64,000 nucleotides of DNA from Blasia pusilla (GCA_050084515.1 CM114273.1:5084001-5148000); one strand, 5' to 3'; positions 46,488-58,099 are shown, counted from the first letter of the stretch. Made by a program: numbers and translations. The notes: generated by a model not told the origin, from the sequence alone.

Positions 46488-49400
46488 ATTTCTCCGTTTA
46501 TAATATCCACAGTAGTATTCTTTGTTGACAAAATAGATGTACCCCTCGAGAAATCAATGTCACTCCACTTATGAACATCGTGTCCATAAACAATGTCAAT
46601 GAAATCATTGATCCTTGTGGTTTTAACAATTATCGCATCCGGAACTTGTATAAAATACTCTCCAAGGTCCAAATGTAACGGTACACGACCCTCTCCTACC
46701 TCTAATAACCACGTTGCAAACGCTTCTTGCTCTTCTCGTGCATATCCTGATAATAAATATAAGATGAAGGAATAAGTAAATATTAAAAATAAACAAAAAC
46801 CACATGAAATGAAAAAGGTGAAATATTAGGTTTATTCTTTAATACCTTGTACAATATTAACTCTCGTATTGGTAGTGAGTTTCAATAATCTCACGTCAAA
46901 CCAAATAAGAGATCTCCTAAGTGTTGCACCCACAACTGTGGCACGATCTCCACGACGAACAACCGGAAGAAGTTGTCGGAAGTCACCACCAAATAAAACG
47001 ATCTTCTGCCCAAAAGGCAAATCTCGTAATCGAGGATCCATCAAACCCATGGTATCTTGGAAAGTATGATTAACAGCCTCAAATGCGTGACGATGGGTCA
47101 TAGGAGCTTCATCCCACACGATCAACTTTGCCTTTTGTATAAGGCGGGCCATATGACTATTGACCGATAGGCTGGAAAATCGATAACAAAACAATATGTG
47201 AGGAATATTTATGAAGGATAATCAAAGAATAAAACAATAATATGCATGCCATAAAAGGAAAAGAAATCTTAAATCTAGACTTACTTGCAAGTGGAACTTT
47301 CATGTACTTAGATAGGAATCTTGAATCGAGAATGAGCAGTACGACCTCCATCCAATAATAAAGCGGCAATCCCCGAAGATGCAACTGCAAGAGCTATATG
47401 ACCCTCGCTCCGTACCATTGCAAGAAGAAGGTTGTACAAAAATGTTTTTCCTGTTCCGCCAGGACCATCGATAAAGAAAAGTTTTGCCTGAAAAATCCAT
47501 ATTTTTCGTTACATAAAAGCACTTTAAAAGAATAAAACTTAAAGAAATAAAAAGTGTAAAAAAATAATAATAAAATATACTATACATAATATCCACTTAC
47601 AGAAGGTGGCGCATCCGGTAAGATATCGCGAAAAGCATTACAAATAACTTCCCAAATAGCGCGTTGTCCATCATTTAAAGACATCTCTCCTGCTCTCACA
47701 CGTTCACAAAGCATATCATGATCGTAGGAGAGCTCTTCCTCTTCTAGACGCAAAATAGATAAATCACGAGCTTGGAAATCTGGTTGAGGCATGTGGGGAA
47801 GTCTGCCATACTTTTATCATGATCTTGAAGATGGTAATGGACCTCCAATAACGCAAGATTAATAATATGAACATCCAATGGAAGGGTCGGAATACCAATT
47901 CTCTATTACAAGCAACAAATATAGAAGTTAAAACGTAAATAAAGTACCTAAAATATTCATAAGAGAAATAAGAAAAAAATTGACTCAACAAAAGCCATGC
48001 ATATTACCTCACGCCTTTGATGTAGAAGATCTTCTGTCAATGGAACCAAAAAATGTTCCCATACTATAGCCGGAAGGGAAGGTGTATTATATAGAAGACA
48101 AATGGCAAAGAGTAGACGTAATGAATAGCCAGTACGAATGACAACCGCCTCTTCAAAGCAAGAAAAGATCTCTCTATCGTCCTCCAAAAGTCCCATCTGA
48201 ATAGCGGTCTCTTTGAAGGTAGGATAAACTACACCATCGATGGTTCTCAAATCTTGATATGATTGAGCTCCTCTCACATGATGGAGAAGTAATCGTAACC
48301 AATGACGCTCCCCTTCAGCTAGGATTAGCGAAAAAAAAAGTATTAGGAATGAAGCATGAATATGATTTTAACATTAACTCAAATTTTTCCTTAATAATTG
48401 TATCTTAACAAAGTATAGAAAGTTTACCTGAATTTGTCATATACAGACGTCTAATAGGATGTCCACATCCTTTTCGTGCACGTTTACGCGGATGCCAGTG
48501 CTTCTTATTCCAAGAGTAATGAGAAGGGAACTCCAAATAAAGATATTGTCGCGCTGTCGAATCAGAAACATTTGTTGCAAACCATTGAGTAAGAGTGGTT
48601 TGCTTACTTCGCTCCAGAATATTACCCAATGAATCTTGCCCATGAAAATATACCATTTGACTGTCTGGAAGATGAACAATCAATCTCACAATACTTGGTT
48701 GCTCTGCATGTAGACTAAACTTGAAGATTCGCCAACGTGCTTCTAAAGAAGAAATGTACCTTCATACCATACAATATAAATATTGTTAGACTCCCACATA
48801 ATATCCTAGGAAAAATTGGGAGATCTTGAAAGATAGAAGGGATCAAAATACCTTGCATCAAGATATAATGATGTCTCATCAATAGTATCCTCTCCTGATG
48901 TAGTATTTGCCAAGGTATATGATATGGCATCAGATCCTTTGTACACATACTTATAAAAGTACTTACTGCCAAGATGCTATTTGTTATCTCCAGATTGATA
49001 TGACAATCAAATAAAGTACATAACATTGGATTGTATGGAACCACCCAACGATTATCAAAGACATGATTTGACTTATTTATCAATCAGCCATTATCACGCA
49101 TGCATAAACACATATAGAAGTATGTTAATAGTTGGGGAAAAAAGATAGCACACTAATAGAAGAACATCAAATGACGAAATAAACAACAAAACCAATGAAT
49201 TACCTCTTATAAATAGGATATCCATCCTCATTCTCCATTGTCATTGATGCAAAGGGCATTGGGTATCCTTTGGAACTTTTTTTGTCGTTTTATCCGTGCA
49301 AGGTGCAGTTGGATGTGCTACTCCACATGGACCATGAATCATACAATTTCTTATAGTAGAATGTAGCCTAGGATGAGTCATGGGATTCGAAATCTCAAGA

Positions 49401-51060
49401 GATATAATATCGTCAAAATTAGAGGTTGTCCTTGGTTTATCCTCAGAAGCAAGAATAATTAGGATATGCACATGTGGTAGCCCTCTCTTTTGGAACTCGA
49501 CCACATGAATGCATCCTACCACTCGACCCAAAATATGCTTATCCAATATAAGTCTCAACAACTCCTTCTTCTTTTGTTGGAAAACACGTACAACCAGATC
49601 AAGACGATCAGACGTTGATTGCCCATGAAGCAGAGCAGAGGTAATCTCTGGCCATTTAGGATTGCAAGTCATTGTCAAAAAGTAGTCAGGCTTCCCAAAA
49701 TGTCTCACAATGGCCATAGCATCATGGTACAATTGATGCATGTGACGGGGTCCTCCTATGAAAGACGAAGGTAAGATAATACGTCTCCCTATGCCTTGAC
49801 CGTTCACATCACGCCGAGTCATGGCATCTCTGACACCTTGGTATAAATCAGCTCTCAACTCTTTTTGATGCAATCGTATCCAAGTTAGCCATTGCATTTC
49901 GATATTCGCATACATATCCACCATATATTATTGAGTAAGACGACCAAACCTCAACAACCGATTATTATCCATAGCGTTAGCTCGTATTTGAAGTCTGAAT
50001 GAAGCAAATTGTAAAGCTCTAATCGTCTTTGAACTCGCCTCATGAGTGGTAACCTCACCTTGAATTCCTCCTTGTACAATATCATCTCTATCTTCGTCCA
50101 TCATAGCATCCCCTCTTAACGGCAGATCATCTCTATGATCATGTTGCCCTTGCAAAGGTATCCCAAGATGCCAACCTGCTTCACCATAAACAAAAGGCAA
50201 AACAAAGTGCAATGGGATATATACTTCATTCAAGTCCAGGCATTTACTAATCCCTCCTCCATGTAAGCGAACAATAATATCACGTCCTTCTACTGGCTCA
50301 CTCCCATCTCCAGGCAAGATAGCTGCAATCTCTGAAGCAACAGGCAAGGTGTATCGTTTTGCATCGAGACCTCGCTTACTACCCTTAAGAACAATATGAA
50401 AGTCAGAATTACGTGGATCAATAGCCACGTTTCGGAATAAAGCCACATATGGATTATGGGCATGTAACATATCTTGTAATCCCCTTAAGATCTCTGGCCT
50501 CAATTGATCCCGATAATCTCCACTCATAATCCTTCTTCTATATACCATCTCATGCTCATCATCATGAATATAAATTTGCGCGAATTGTGGAGGAGCACCA
50601 CTTTCAGCATGAAGAGGTCCAATAGAATGATATACACCACCTTGAATCCTGAAGTTTCGTGTAGCGCCTCGTTGCTTTGTCACATGTGCCCCAGTAGATG
50701 CCAATTGAAGAGCACTATTATAGGCACGTGTATTACGCAACAAAATGAAGACTATTTGAACTCATACCAGAAAGTAATTCTGGTAGTATAGAAGGTGAAG
50801 CTGTCAAATATGGTAATTGAATCTTACCATGCCCACAACACGTACTAAAAGGCGAGCTTATAAACCTAGTATACTTCACTTTCTCACACTTCCAATGTAG
50901 AGCATTGCAAGTCGGACAAACAACATTCATAAGTCCAACACTAAAACGGCCAATCATACTATCAATACGATCTCCCAACCTAAGAATTCGAATATGATTC
51001 TCTTCAAAGTTAGGAATACGTGCAATATTGAGCAACTTTTTCAAGTTCACAACCCTTCTA

Positions 51061-51330
51061 GATCCCACATTTGGAATCGAGGCATGTATATTGTCTTCAT
51101 TTTCTTCCATGTGGCCTTCACGATTGGCTGCATTGGCATCGCTCCTTATCAAAGGATCACAAACATGTGCAATCTCATGTACTTCATCCAAATGTGATCC
51201 CACATTTGGAATCGAGGCAAATACATTGTCTTCATTCACTTCCATGTGGCCTTCACGATTAGGTCCATTGGCATCATTCCTTATCAACGAATCGCCAACA
51301 TGTGCAATCTCATGTACTTCATCCAAATGA
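51061..51330 (-). repeat. 135-bp coding tandem duplication in RepHel
   Basis: Two exact-length units (51061-51195 and 51196-51330) encode HLDEVHEIAHV...IPNVGS twice, with few substitutions. The 45-codon period keeps frame. Confidence 0.9.
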
Positions 51331-51369
51331 GCATGTCTTCTTCTTTGGCCCTCAGCTCGAGCAACTTGA

Positions 51370-52277
51370 AGCATGTGAGATAATCGTAGAGGATTGGTAG
51401 GAACTGGAAGACTGCAAGCAGAGGTTAAGAAATTAATATATATGATTATAATAAGAATAAATATACATACAAACATATCTATATTAAATTTGAGTATATA
51501 GTTTAGAAATATACATTGGAGATGGAAAGACCACAATCCCAGAGTTTGGAATAGCTTCAACTTCATGATGTACCATAATTGGCCTGCAAAAAAATTTGTT
51601 ATTAGAAATCTTTCATAAAAATTTAAGACAAGTAGGAAGCATCAATAATAAAAGTATATAAAACATACCTTGTATTAGATTGAGTATGAAAGTCATTAGT
51701 AGTCATAGCCTCGACTTCCTCTCTAGGAAGAAGATTCACAGACAATTGATAAACATTCGCTTGGGCCAAATTATGGTGCCTTCTTTTCTGGCATTGTGCT
51801 CGTGCAACTTGAAGCATAGCATGTAATCCCTGAGGATTGGACGGAAGTGGAAGACTGAGAAAAACAATATTAATAAAAATAAAATCAAATTAAAAAAACC
51901 AATAAAAAGAAAAAAATTAATGAGTGGATGAAACATACATTGGAGACGATGTAGAGTCTATTAAAGCATGAAGATTTCCATTGGAAGGTGTTGCTACCAA
52001 CCTGAACAAAGAATAAAAAAAGTCATAATACGAAAAAAACTATAACTATTATTATAATAAAAAGTAAAAATGTTATACATAAATAAATACCTTCTAGTAT
52101 TCGCGCCTGGTGAGCCATCGATGATGAGTGGTTGTATATTCTTCCATCAATGGAACATTCACAACAACTTCAATAGATCTCAATTCTACTAATTTACCAT
52201 GTCTTCGCTTTTGTCCTTGAGCTCTCACAATTTGATGTATATCACGTAATCGTTTCGGGTTCAATGGATTTGGAAGT
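51370..52277 (-). repeat. Threefold duplicated exon pair in RepHel N-terminus
   Basis: Exons starting 52277, 51854 and 51411 each encode LPxPxNPxxL...V(A)RAQxQKRRH. The interleaved short exons ending at 52380, 51939 and 51515 each end in S(S)PM at a phase-equivalent donor. Confidence 0.8.
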
Positions 52278-52816
52278 CTACATCACAAACATTAAAGATA
52301 TTAAAGTCACACAACAAATCTAGAGTGTGCACATATGGTTACGATATCATTCTATAATCATAATGCTAAGTATCCTTACATTGGAGATGACAAAGTCGTT
52401 GAATGAGTTACAAATCGCATATCATGAAGCGCCCTTCTGTTTCTTTGAGAAGCAACCCTTCTAGCCTTCTTATATGCAAGCTTCTCTGTTTCCTCCGAAA
52501 TCCGTATAGAAGATGGAGCACTACATGAAATATGGTGATCATGCTCCACATTAGGTAAAGAGACTACATTGATAATGTCTGCGAATGGTCTTTTTTCATT
52601 TCGCCTCGATGGTTCCTCTTGAGATTCATGCATCTTGTGACAATATCAACCATCCGACCAAAATATGTATTGTCAATATAAAAAAAATAATAGAAAAAAG
52701 AGAAAATTTTGTTAAAAAAACTTATACTCAAGATTTGGTCTGTGAATATTATAATCTATATTAAAAAATAAATTTACACATAACTGAAGTTTTTATAAAA
52801 ATATGAAATAGGAAAA

Positions 52817-53392
52817 TCATTCTAACGGGCAATGAGACTCGGCCGTACTCATCTCACTTGAGTCCTCAGAGCAAATTGAATGACAATCACTAATTTCCCA
52901 TGACCTCGACCCGTAACAATCACGTACAAATGAATGGCTAGATGCTATAGGGTCTGACGAAGGGATGCAATCATGTGTGGAATCTGTATCTCCTTCTTCC
53001 TCTTGACCTCCAATTACCTCTTGTGAAATAGAATGATGATTCACCACAAGTGTGGTTAAAATCCTAGATGCACTCTCATCATAACTACAACTCTGACCAT
53101 TTCTCAAAGGGCTTATGCTAACATTAGGAGCATTAATCCCATTTTCAAAAATTGGCAATGGTACATAGCTAGGACTTAAAGCCTTATTCATATTTTCAAA
53201 AATCGGCGATGGAACATAGCTATGACTTGAAGCATTATTCCTATTTTCAACGATCGGCGATGGGACAAACTCCGAACTTGCTATTTGTATCACCTCTACG
53301 ACGTCCACATCTATAGGTATATAATCCCTTTCTTGTTCATCAAGAGGAACGTAGAACTCACCATCGCTAAAGCGTAATTCGTCAACACTCAT
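52817..53392 (-). CDS. Helitron accessory ORF with VPSPIFEN repeats
   Basis: The uninterrupted 191-residue frame has an ATG and an acidic, Ser-rich composition. FVPSPIVEN, YVPSPIFEN and YVPLPIFEN recur with a spacing of about 17-18 residues (about res 42-90). The rest is acidic with ESAS, QEEEGDTDS and SICSEDSSEM stretches, so it is probably disordered. No known domain is seen. It lies 184 bp upstream of the RepHel first exon on the same strand and could be a separate protein or an upstream exon. Matching nucleotide blocks in the older Helitron copy (near 60870-60965) indicate that it belongs to the element and is not captured host sequence. Function unknown. Confidence 0.55.
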   Translation of the reverse strand: MSVDELRFSDGEFYVPLDEQERDYIPIDVDVVEVIQIASSEFVPSPIVENRNNASSHSYVPSPIFENMNKALSPSYVPLPIFENGINAPNVSISPLRNGQSCSYDESASRILTTLVVNHHSISQEVIGGQEEEGDTDSTHDCIPSSDPIASSHSFVRDCYGSRSWEISDCHSICSEDSSEMSTAESHCPLE

Positions 53393-53668
53393 TTATAAAG
53401 TATTTTGCATTATCCATACAATTATTTTAATAAAAGAAATATTTCAAAATAATAAAATAAATACTCAGTAGAAAAGGATACTAAATCTCCACACCTTAAT
53501 ATTAGAACACAAGCAGAGAAGACTTACTTTTTTGAGTCACTCCACTCCCAAAGAAATGAAACTTGATCGTTTGCTCAACTCAACAATCTCAAACAGACAT
53601 ATCTGAGAACAAAACGAACATGGATTTGATTATTAATTGGATATACACAATAGATAGTACTCTCTAGG

Positions 53669-54097
53669 CTACTTATCTCCAATATCTCGACTATCTGCAC
53701 TTATGTCCAAATCCCCATAATCCATACACCTATATTCCAGGTCGAACTCATCACCAACATACCATCCCTCGGAATCATAGAGGGAAGTGGAGGAATATTC
53801 TCCATCGTCAAGTTCTTCAAGACCGAGACAAATATCTACAGAGTATCTCTCATTACTATTGAGAGTAATCACAATTTCCTCGCCTATTGAGACTTTTCTA
53901 ACCTCCTGAGTCTCGTTGAAAACATTTGAAATATGAGCAAAAAATTTAGGGTCCATATCAAACAATTTTTGTTTTCGTTCAAAGCGAGATAATGAAAATC
54001 TATGTTCATCTCTCTCTACCAAATGTTCATGACTCGTATTTATTACAATTTCTTCCACAATTATCGGCCTCTTGCATCTCGATGAGAGAGTTGACAT
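53669..54097 (-). CDS. Hypothetical acidic 142-residue ORF, Helitron-internal
   Basis: The ATG-started frame encodes KRPIIVEEIVINTSHEHLVE and an acidic C-terminal half (LEELDDGEYSSTS, DYGDLDISADSRD). No family is recognised. It is codirectional with and upstream of the VPSPIFEN ORF and RepHel, within the proposed Helitron limits. I could not see a counterpart in the older copy, so it may be captured DNA, an upstream exon or chance. Confidence 0.35.
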   Translation of the reverse strand: MSTLSSRCKRPIIVEEIVINTSHEHLVERDEHRFSLSRFERKQKLFDMDPKFFAHISNVFNETQEVRKVSIGEEIVITLNSNERYSVDICLGLEELDDGEYSSTSLYDSEGWYVGDEFDLEYRCMDYGDLDISADSRDIGDK

Positions 54098-56929
54098 GGC
54101 GTAAGCTAGTTAGGCTCACTCCGCATATACAATATTATTCACTGTAAATTTAAAAAGAGCATATTAAATTTTCAAAATAAATTAGATAATTCAAGTAAAA
54201 AAACATAACTACTAATATAATTTCATAAGACTCAAATAATAAAAACGCTATAAAATTTGTAAGAGAACCAAATCCGAGCATAAGAAAAAAGATTTTCATA
54301 AGTAAAACCCGAAGTCCCCCTAGCCCCTGACATATAGCAGGGCTATGTGAGTAAGGCCGAGTCATGAAGTGCGGGCCAAGTGGGCCGGGTTCGAGCCCCG
54401 CTCTTGGCAGGAATATGTTTTAACACTGCCCGTCCTAGTACAGACTCAAATTTTGACAACTAAGATACCTCGAGACGAAGACGTTCAATTGGGAGTGTGG
54501 TTGCGCGAAGCGAGCAATTTCATTTTATCACAGAGAAAGGCACAAAGAACTCAGTGCTGCATTGAATCGATGAGTATTTAATGCTGCCATACCCACCATG
54601 TGGCATTAGAGGCCATAGTATGGTCTTTCTCGCGATGGTCGCCCATAACCGTAAGCAGAGATCACTGTAGCCATCGCCGGGAGAAACAAATGGACATGAC
54701 ATTTTTAAAGGTCGTAGGCTTTACGATGGAAGGAGGAGGGTACGGAGAGGAGCAGGAGCAGGAGAGTCCGAGGAGAGACTCACTGCATTTTCAGAGAGAA
54801 TGCAAGAATGATAAGTACAAGCCTGAAGATCAAGACATACTTTTGAATTTGGATGGGTACAAGGAGGGGTTGGGTGGAGCAGAATTCAATGACGAATTAG
54901 GAAGGGAGACGCACACAACGGGTTTCTTTCAGACTGAAATTCCCTGCGCGAAGATACTTGATAATGCATCGCCACATGTGACGAAGTACGTTCGGTGCCA
55001 TCAATCAACACATGCAATCATTTGTCTTCTATTTGGTGTGTTATCAAATAGAAGGCTTGAAGTGTCGTGTTGAATCACTCGCACAAGGGTTGCTCTCCGA
55101 GTGAGATTATGGGAATTTTTGTACCGGAAAATGAAATTCATGTTGAAAGAATTTCAGCATCCGAATCGATGGTGAAGGTGAAACTACCTTCGTCTTTGAG
55201 AATTGCTACGGCGATCAGCAATGCGACTGTGAGATCTTGACACTTCTCATTTACCCTATACCTACAAAATGATTGCATAAGCTCCTCACTCACACTCTCC
55301 TACAAACCCATTGAATCCGCACCTCACTCACTCAATCCGCAAATTCTCACCAGCATAGATTCAGCACTTCAACTCAATAGAGATCTGTACCCAACTCCTC
55401 GCACTATTATCCGTGAGTGCACCCGAAGAGGCTCGATTTCACACGCATGCCCATGTATAATGCGCCTTCAGTAGGAACACAGAGTTCAAATAGATGATGT
55501 ACCACAGTCGCCAGGGCAGACGGATGGTTCCTCCCATATATGTAGATCTCTTCCAAACACCATATTATACAAATGTTGGTGTCCGGCCTACGACGATTGC
55601 CAAAGATAATCCACATGGGAAGGCTGGAGCATACGGCATGCGGATGCAGGGAGCCAACGGAGCTCCCATCATAACCATGGTCCCGGGATCCAACAACTTC
55701 TCGTTGGAGAGGGACAAAATTAGGAAGGGTATTCTCTTGACAGCCAAGTCTTGAATCGGAAAGCAGGTAAAAGGTGCTTTCTGAGAGGTTTGAGGAATCC
55801 AAGGTGCTCAAGTAGCCGATTGATCCTAACGATTAGATTGAAGGCTGTTTAAGTGGACTCGGACCACGCCGAGGCGAAAAAATGCAGAAAGAGAGGGGGA
55901 CCAGAATCCTTCTTACCGTGATCACAATGCGATCAATATTGTGATGAATGCTATAGCATATTCACATTTGAAGTGGACGTGCTGCAGATTTGAAGTGGAC
56001 GGGCTGCAAAGTTGAGGCGGACGTGCTGCAGATTGAGGGAAATTTGACAGGGTGCAATTTCAAAAAATAAGAAAATCGATAGGGTGCAAATTCAAACACT
56101 CGATGCTCGGATCGTCCTCCCCCTCCCCGCTTCTTGCTCGGATCTTCTCTCTGCTCCTTCCTACTTGGCGCGCCTCTTTGGAGAAGAGAGGGAAGTAGCA
56201 AATACTTAACTCCATTCAAAAATTCCGAACGTCAGCATGTGTCTCCACGTAACAGGTGCTTACTATGTTTGTCCAGAGCCTCCAATACTTATGTGCCAAG
56301 CAAACAAATGCCAAGCAAGGCACGATTAGATCATAATGCGAGATCTGATATCGATAGAAATAGGCCGAGATCGAATACAGATGGTTGAAAAAAAGACTGT
56401 GAAAAGAAAAACCCAATACCCTCGTAAGATTCACTTCTTATAGACTTCTCACTTTTCTTTTTTCCCTTTTTAGTAACCCCCCCCTGTTCGGTTAAAAATA
56501 AGGCGGCTTCTCACCTCGTTCAAATAGATGGCCGCTTGAATAAAATCTGAGTCAAATCTTTTCAACTTTTTCTCCCAAGAGGACATTTCGGAGGACCACT
56601 TGTGGAGAAGCTTCACTTCTTTGGGAACAGGGAGTTACCAAAAGAAGTAACCCTCCCCCTCCTCACATTATAGTATAGATTACACTATAAAGGTGTACGG
56701 GGAAGAAAAAAAGAATTTGAGGAGTTTTGTTAGTGTATAGCCCGCGAAGGGAAAGGATTAATGATGCCGCACATAAATTCGAAATTCTTTCTCGCTGCCC
56801 TTAAAAGGAGAAACATTTTTTTGCTGCCCGGTTGCCATGTGTCAAACATAGAGGTGATTGCAAATGAAGAAAACACTCTCCCATAATAAAATAGGTTGTG
56901 TTTTTCAAAAGAAGCACTTCTTTATGTAA
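54098..56929. other. Helitron 5' region with unassigned plus-strand frames
   Basis: Contains a tRNA-like B box (54388-54397), plus-strand frames 54600-55073 (157 residues) and 55494-55754 (86 residues), a 22-bp triple repeat (55967-56032) and the proposed Helitron 5' end (56679). Frame 55494-55754 reads PPIYVDLFQTPYYTNVGV and GKAGAYGMRMQG and looks compositionally protein-like, but I do not recognise it. Either could be captured host exons. Confidence 0.35.
55967..56032 (+). repeat. Three 22-bp tandem units
   Basis: TTTGAAGTGGACGTGCTGCAGA at 55967, 55989 and 56011, with 2-5 substitutions between units. Confidence 0.9.
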
Positions 56930-57340
56930 TCGTAATGCAACTCTCTACAAGGCGACTTTCCAAGCAAAAAAACATTAGTCTAGTGCGTGCGTTGGGACTT
57001 ATTGCTAGTCATAGCAAAAGTAAGCCGAAAAGGGATTTTGAATATTTTATAACAAATGATAAACCATTACTAGACGCAATTAAGAGGATACATGGAATGA
57101 AAAATCTGATCCAAATGTTTTTTTGGGTAACAATTTTTATATGAATAATTGTTTGTGATAGTCCACGAACTTGTTCTAAGAGACAAGTTAATGGCCATTA
57201 ACTTGTCTCTTAGAACTGTTCATATTCCATAAGAGCATTGTGATAGCACCAATTTTCAAGATAAGGCGAGGTGGAGACAAATTGGAAGGAAGACATCTAT
57301 TCTTGAACTCACTAGGATATATATGATTCATACCTAGCCC
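56930..57340 (-). pseudogene. Old Helitron helicase C-terminal relic
   Basis: Minus-strand sequence aligns by eye with 39150-39480 (nucleotides encoding AMTINKSQ and LPPHCLTLKIGAPIMLLRN), with many stops. It contains a 44-bp perfect palindrome at 57173-57216 in place of the corresponding QANGTRL codons. Confidence 0.6.
57173..57216. repeat. 44-bp perfect palindrome
   Basis: 22-bp arms meet at GG|CC with no spacer (arm: GTTCTAAGAGACAAGTTAAT, then GG). Confidence 0.95.
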
Positions 57341-58099
57341 GTTTTCCTAAACAACTTTGGCTTACAAAGGATGTACTACTCGTTGGTTTATACTATCCAT
57401 CTATTTGGGTTTGGCTCGAGTAGATGTGTTTGTTAGATAAGATGGTCTAACTAGGATCTTCTATCCATCCATCTATTTTAGTTCACCTCTTTTATCCTCC
57501 TAGTGGGCTTTAGGCCGAAGGAATCCTCTTCGAGGTGGAAAGAATTCATTTTATTTCTAAGAAGAGAGGGATTAATTCCATAACTTCCCACGCTATTTAT
57601 TTATGGATGCATAAAGTTTTTTCTTGCTCCTATCTTAGAGGATGGTGGATCCCTCCATCTACCTTTCTCCCTTTTCCTATCCTATGCTCCTCATTATCAT
57701 TCTCTATCGTTATGATTCTAAATGTGGACAACCCCCAAACGCTCCATCAAGTTCTAAGCTAGGTTGCAATATACTTGGAGTCCAACTCTTATGGGACTTC
57801 AACTCTTCCCAAGTTCCACCAAATGTTTGATCATGCTCTTCCAAATCACAACCATAATGATCCAAAATGCCCATTTCATATCAAAGTGGTTAAAAGTCTA
57901 CCTCCGGATAGCTAGTGTGTAGCCCTCAAGCCTCACTCTCCTCCTAATAAGGCAACGTACAAAGTTAGGATACCCAAAAGAAGGTTAGGCTGACTATAAC
58001 ATGCAATTCCCGTCATGATTGTGACTAACCCACAAAGAGTTGGGGTTGAGATCAACCTTCAAGAGGGTAACAATAGGCAATTGGCCACGATTCCACAAT
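57341..58099. other. No recognised feature
   Basis: AT-rich sequence between the two recognisable parts of the older Helitron; the Rep centre and helicase expected here are missing or unrecognisable. Confidence 0.4.

Larger units (their letters stand above)
39007..52633 (-). pseudogene. Helitron Rep-helicase (RepHel), interrupted
   Basis: Reconstructed minus-strand exons: 52633-52380, 52277-52091, 52001-51939, 51854-51669, 51583-51515, 51411-49204, about 49098-48852, 48742-48428, 48318-48008, 47902-47601, 47487-47285, 47171-46846, 46746-about 46487, (gypsy), about 39690-39668, 39564-39007. Features in order: zinc-binding CPTCNALHWKCEK...CCGHGK; Rep HUH motif (HVVEFQKRGLPHVHIL, near 49500-49440); two-tyrosine motif KYFYKYVYKG near 48950; Pif1-like helicase with Walker [24 protein letters not shown] and a C-terminal TINKSQGQT. 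Lesions: in-frame stops at 49925-49927, 49084-49086, 47308-47310 and 39313-39315; frameshifts near 50742, 49266, 48960 and 47795; and the 6.8 kb insertion. The encoded nickase-helicase is therefore dead, but all motifs remain legible. Confidence 0.88.
38870..56679 (-). mobile_element. Large Helitron with nested gypsy insertion
   Basis: On the minus strand the 3' end has an ATGCC-GGCACG-GGCAT hairpin (38880-38895), 6 nt, then CTAG (38873-38870) and host T, the canonical Helitron terminus. The proposed 5' end is A|TCTATACTATAATGTG at 56679, with the TC start and flanking host A. Inside lie a RepHel gene (about 52633-39007), accessory ORFs (53392-52817 and 54097-53669) and a 6.8 kb gypsy insertion (39690-46487). 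The 3' end is strongly supported. The 5' end rests on a 10-nt motif shared with 16844, so the true start could be nearer 54 kb. Helitrons move by rolling-circle replication and insert between A and T. Confidence 0.7.

Noticed and set aside
54369-54581. tRNA gene around the B box
   Set aside because: No complete cloverleaf or acceptor stem could be drawn and no convincing A box is present.
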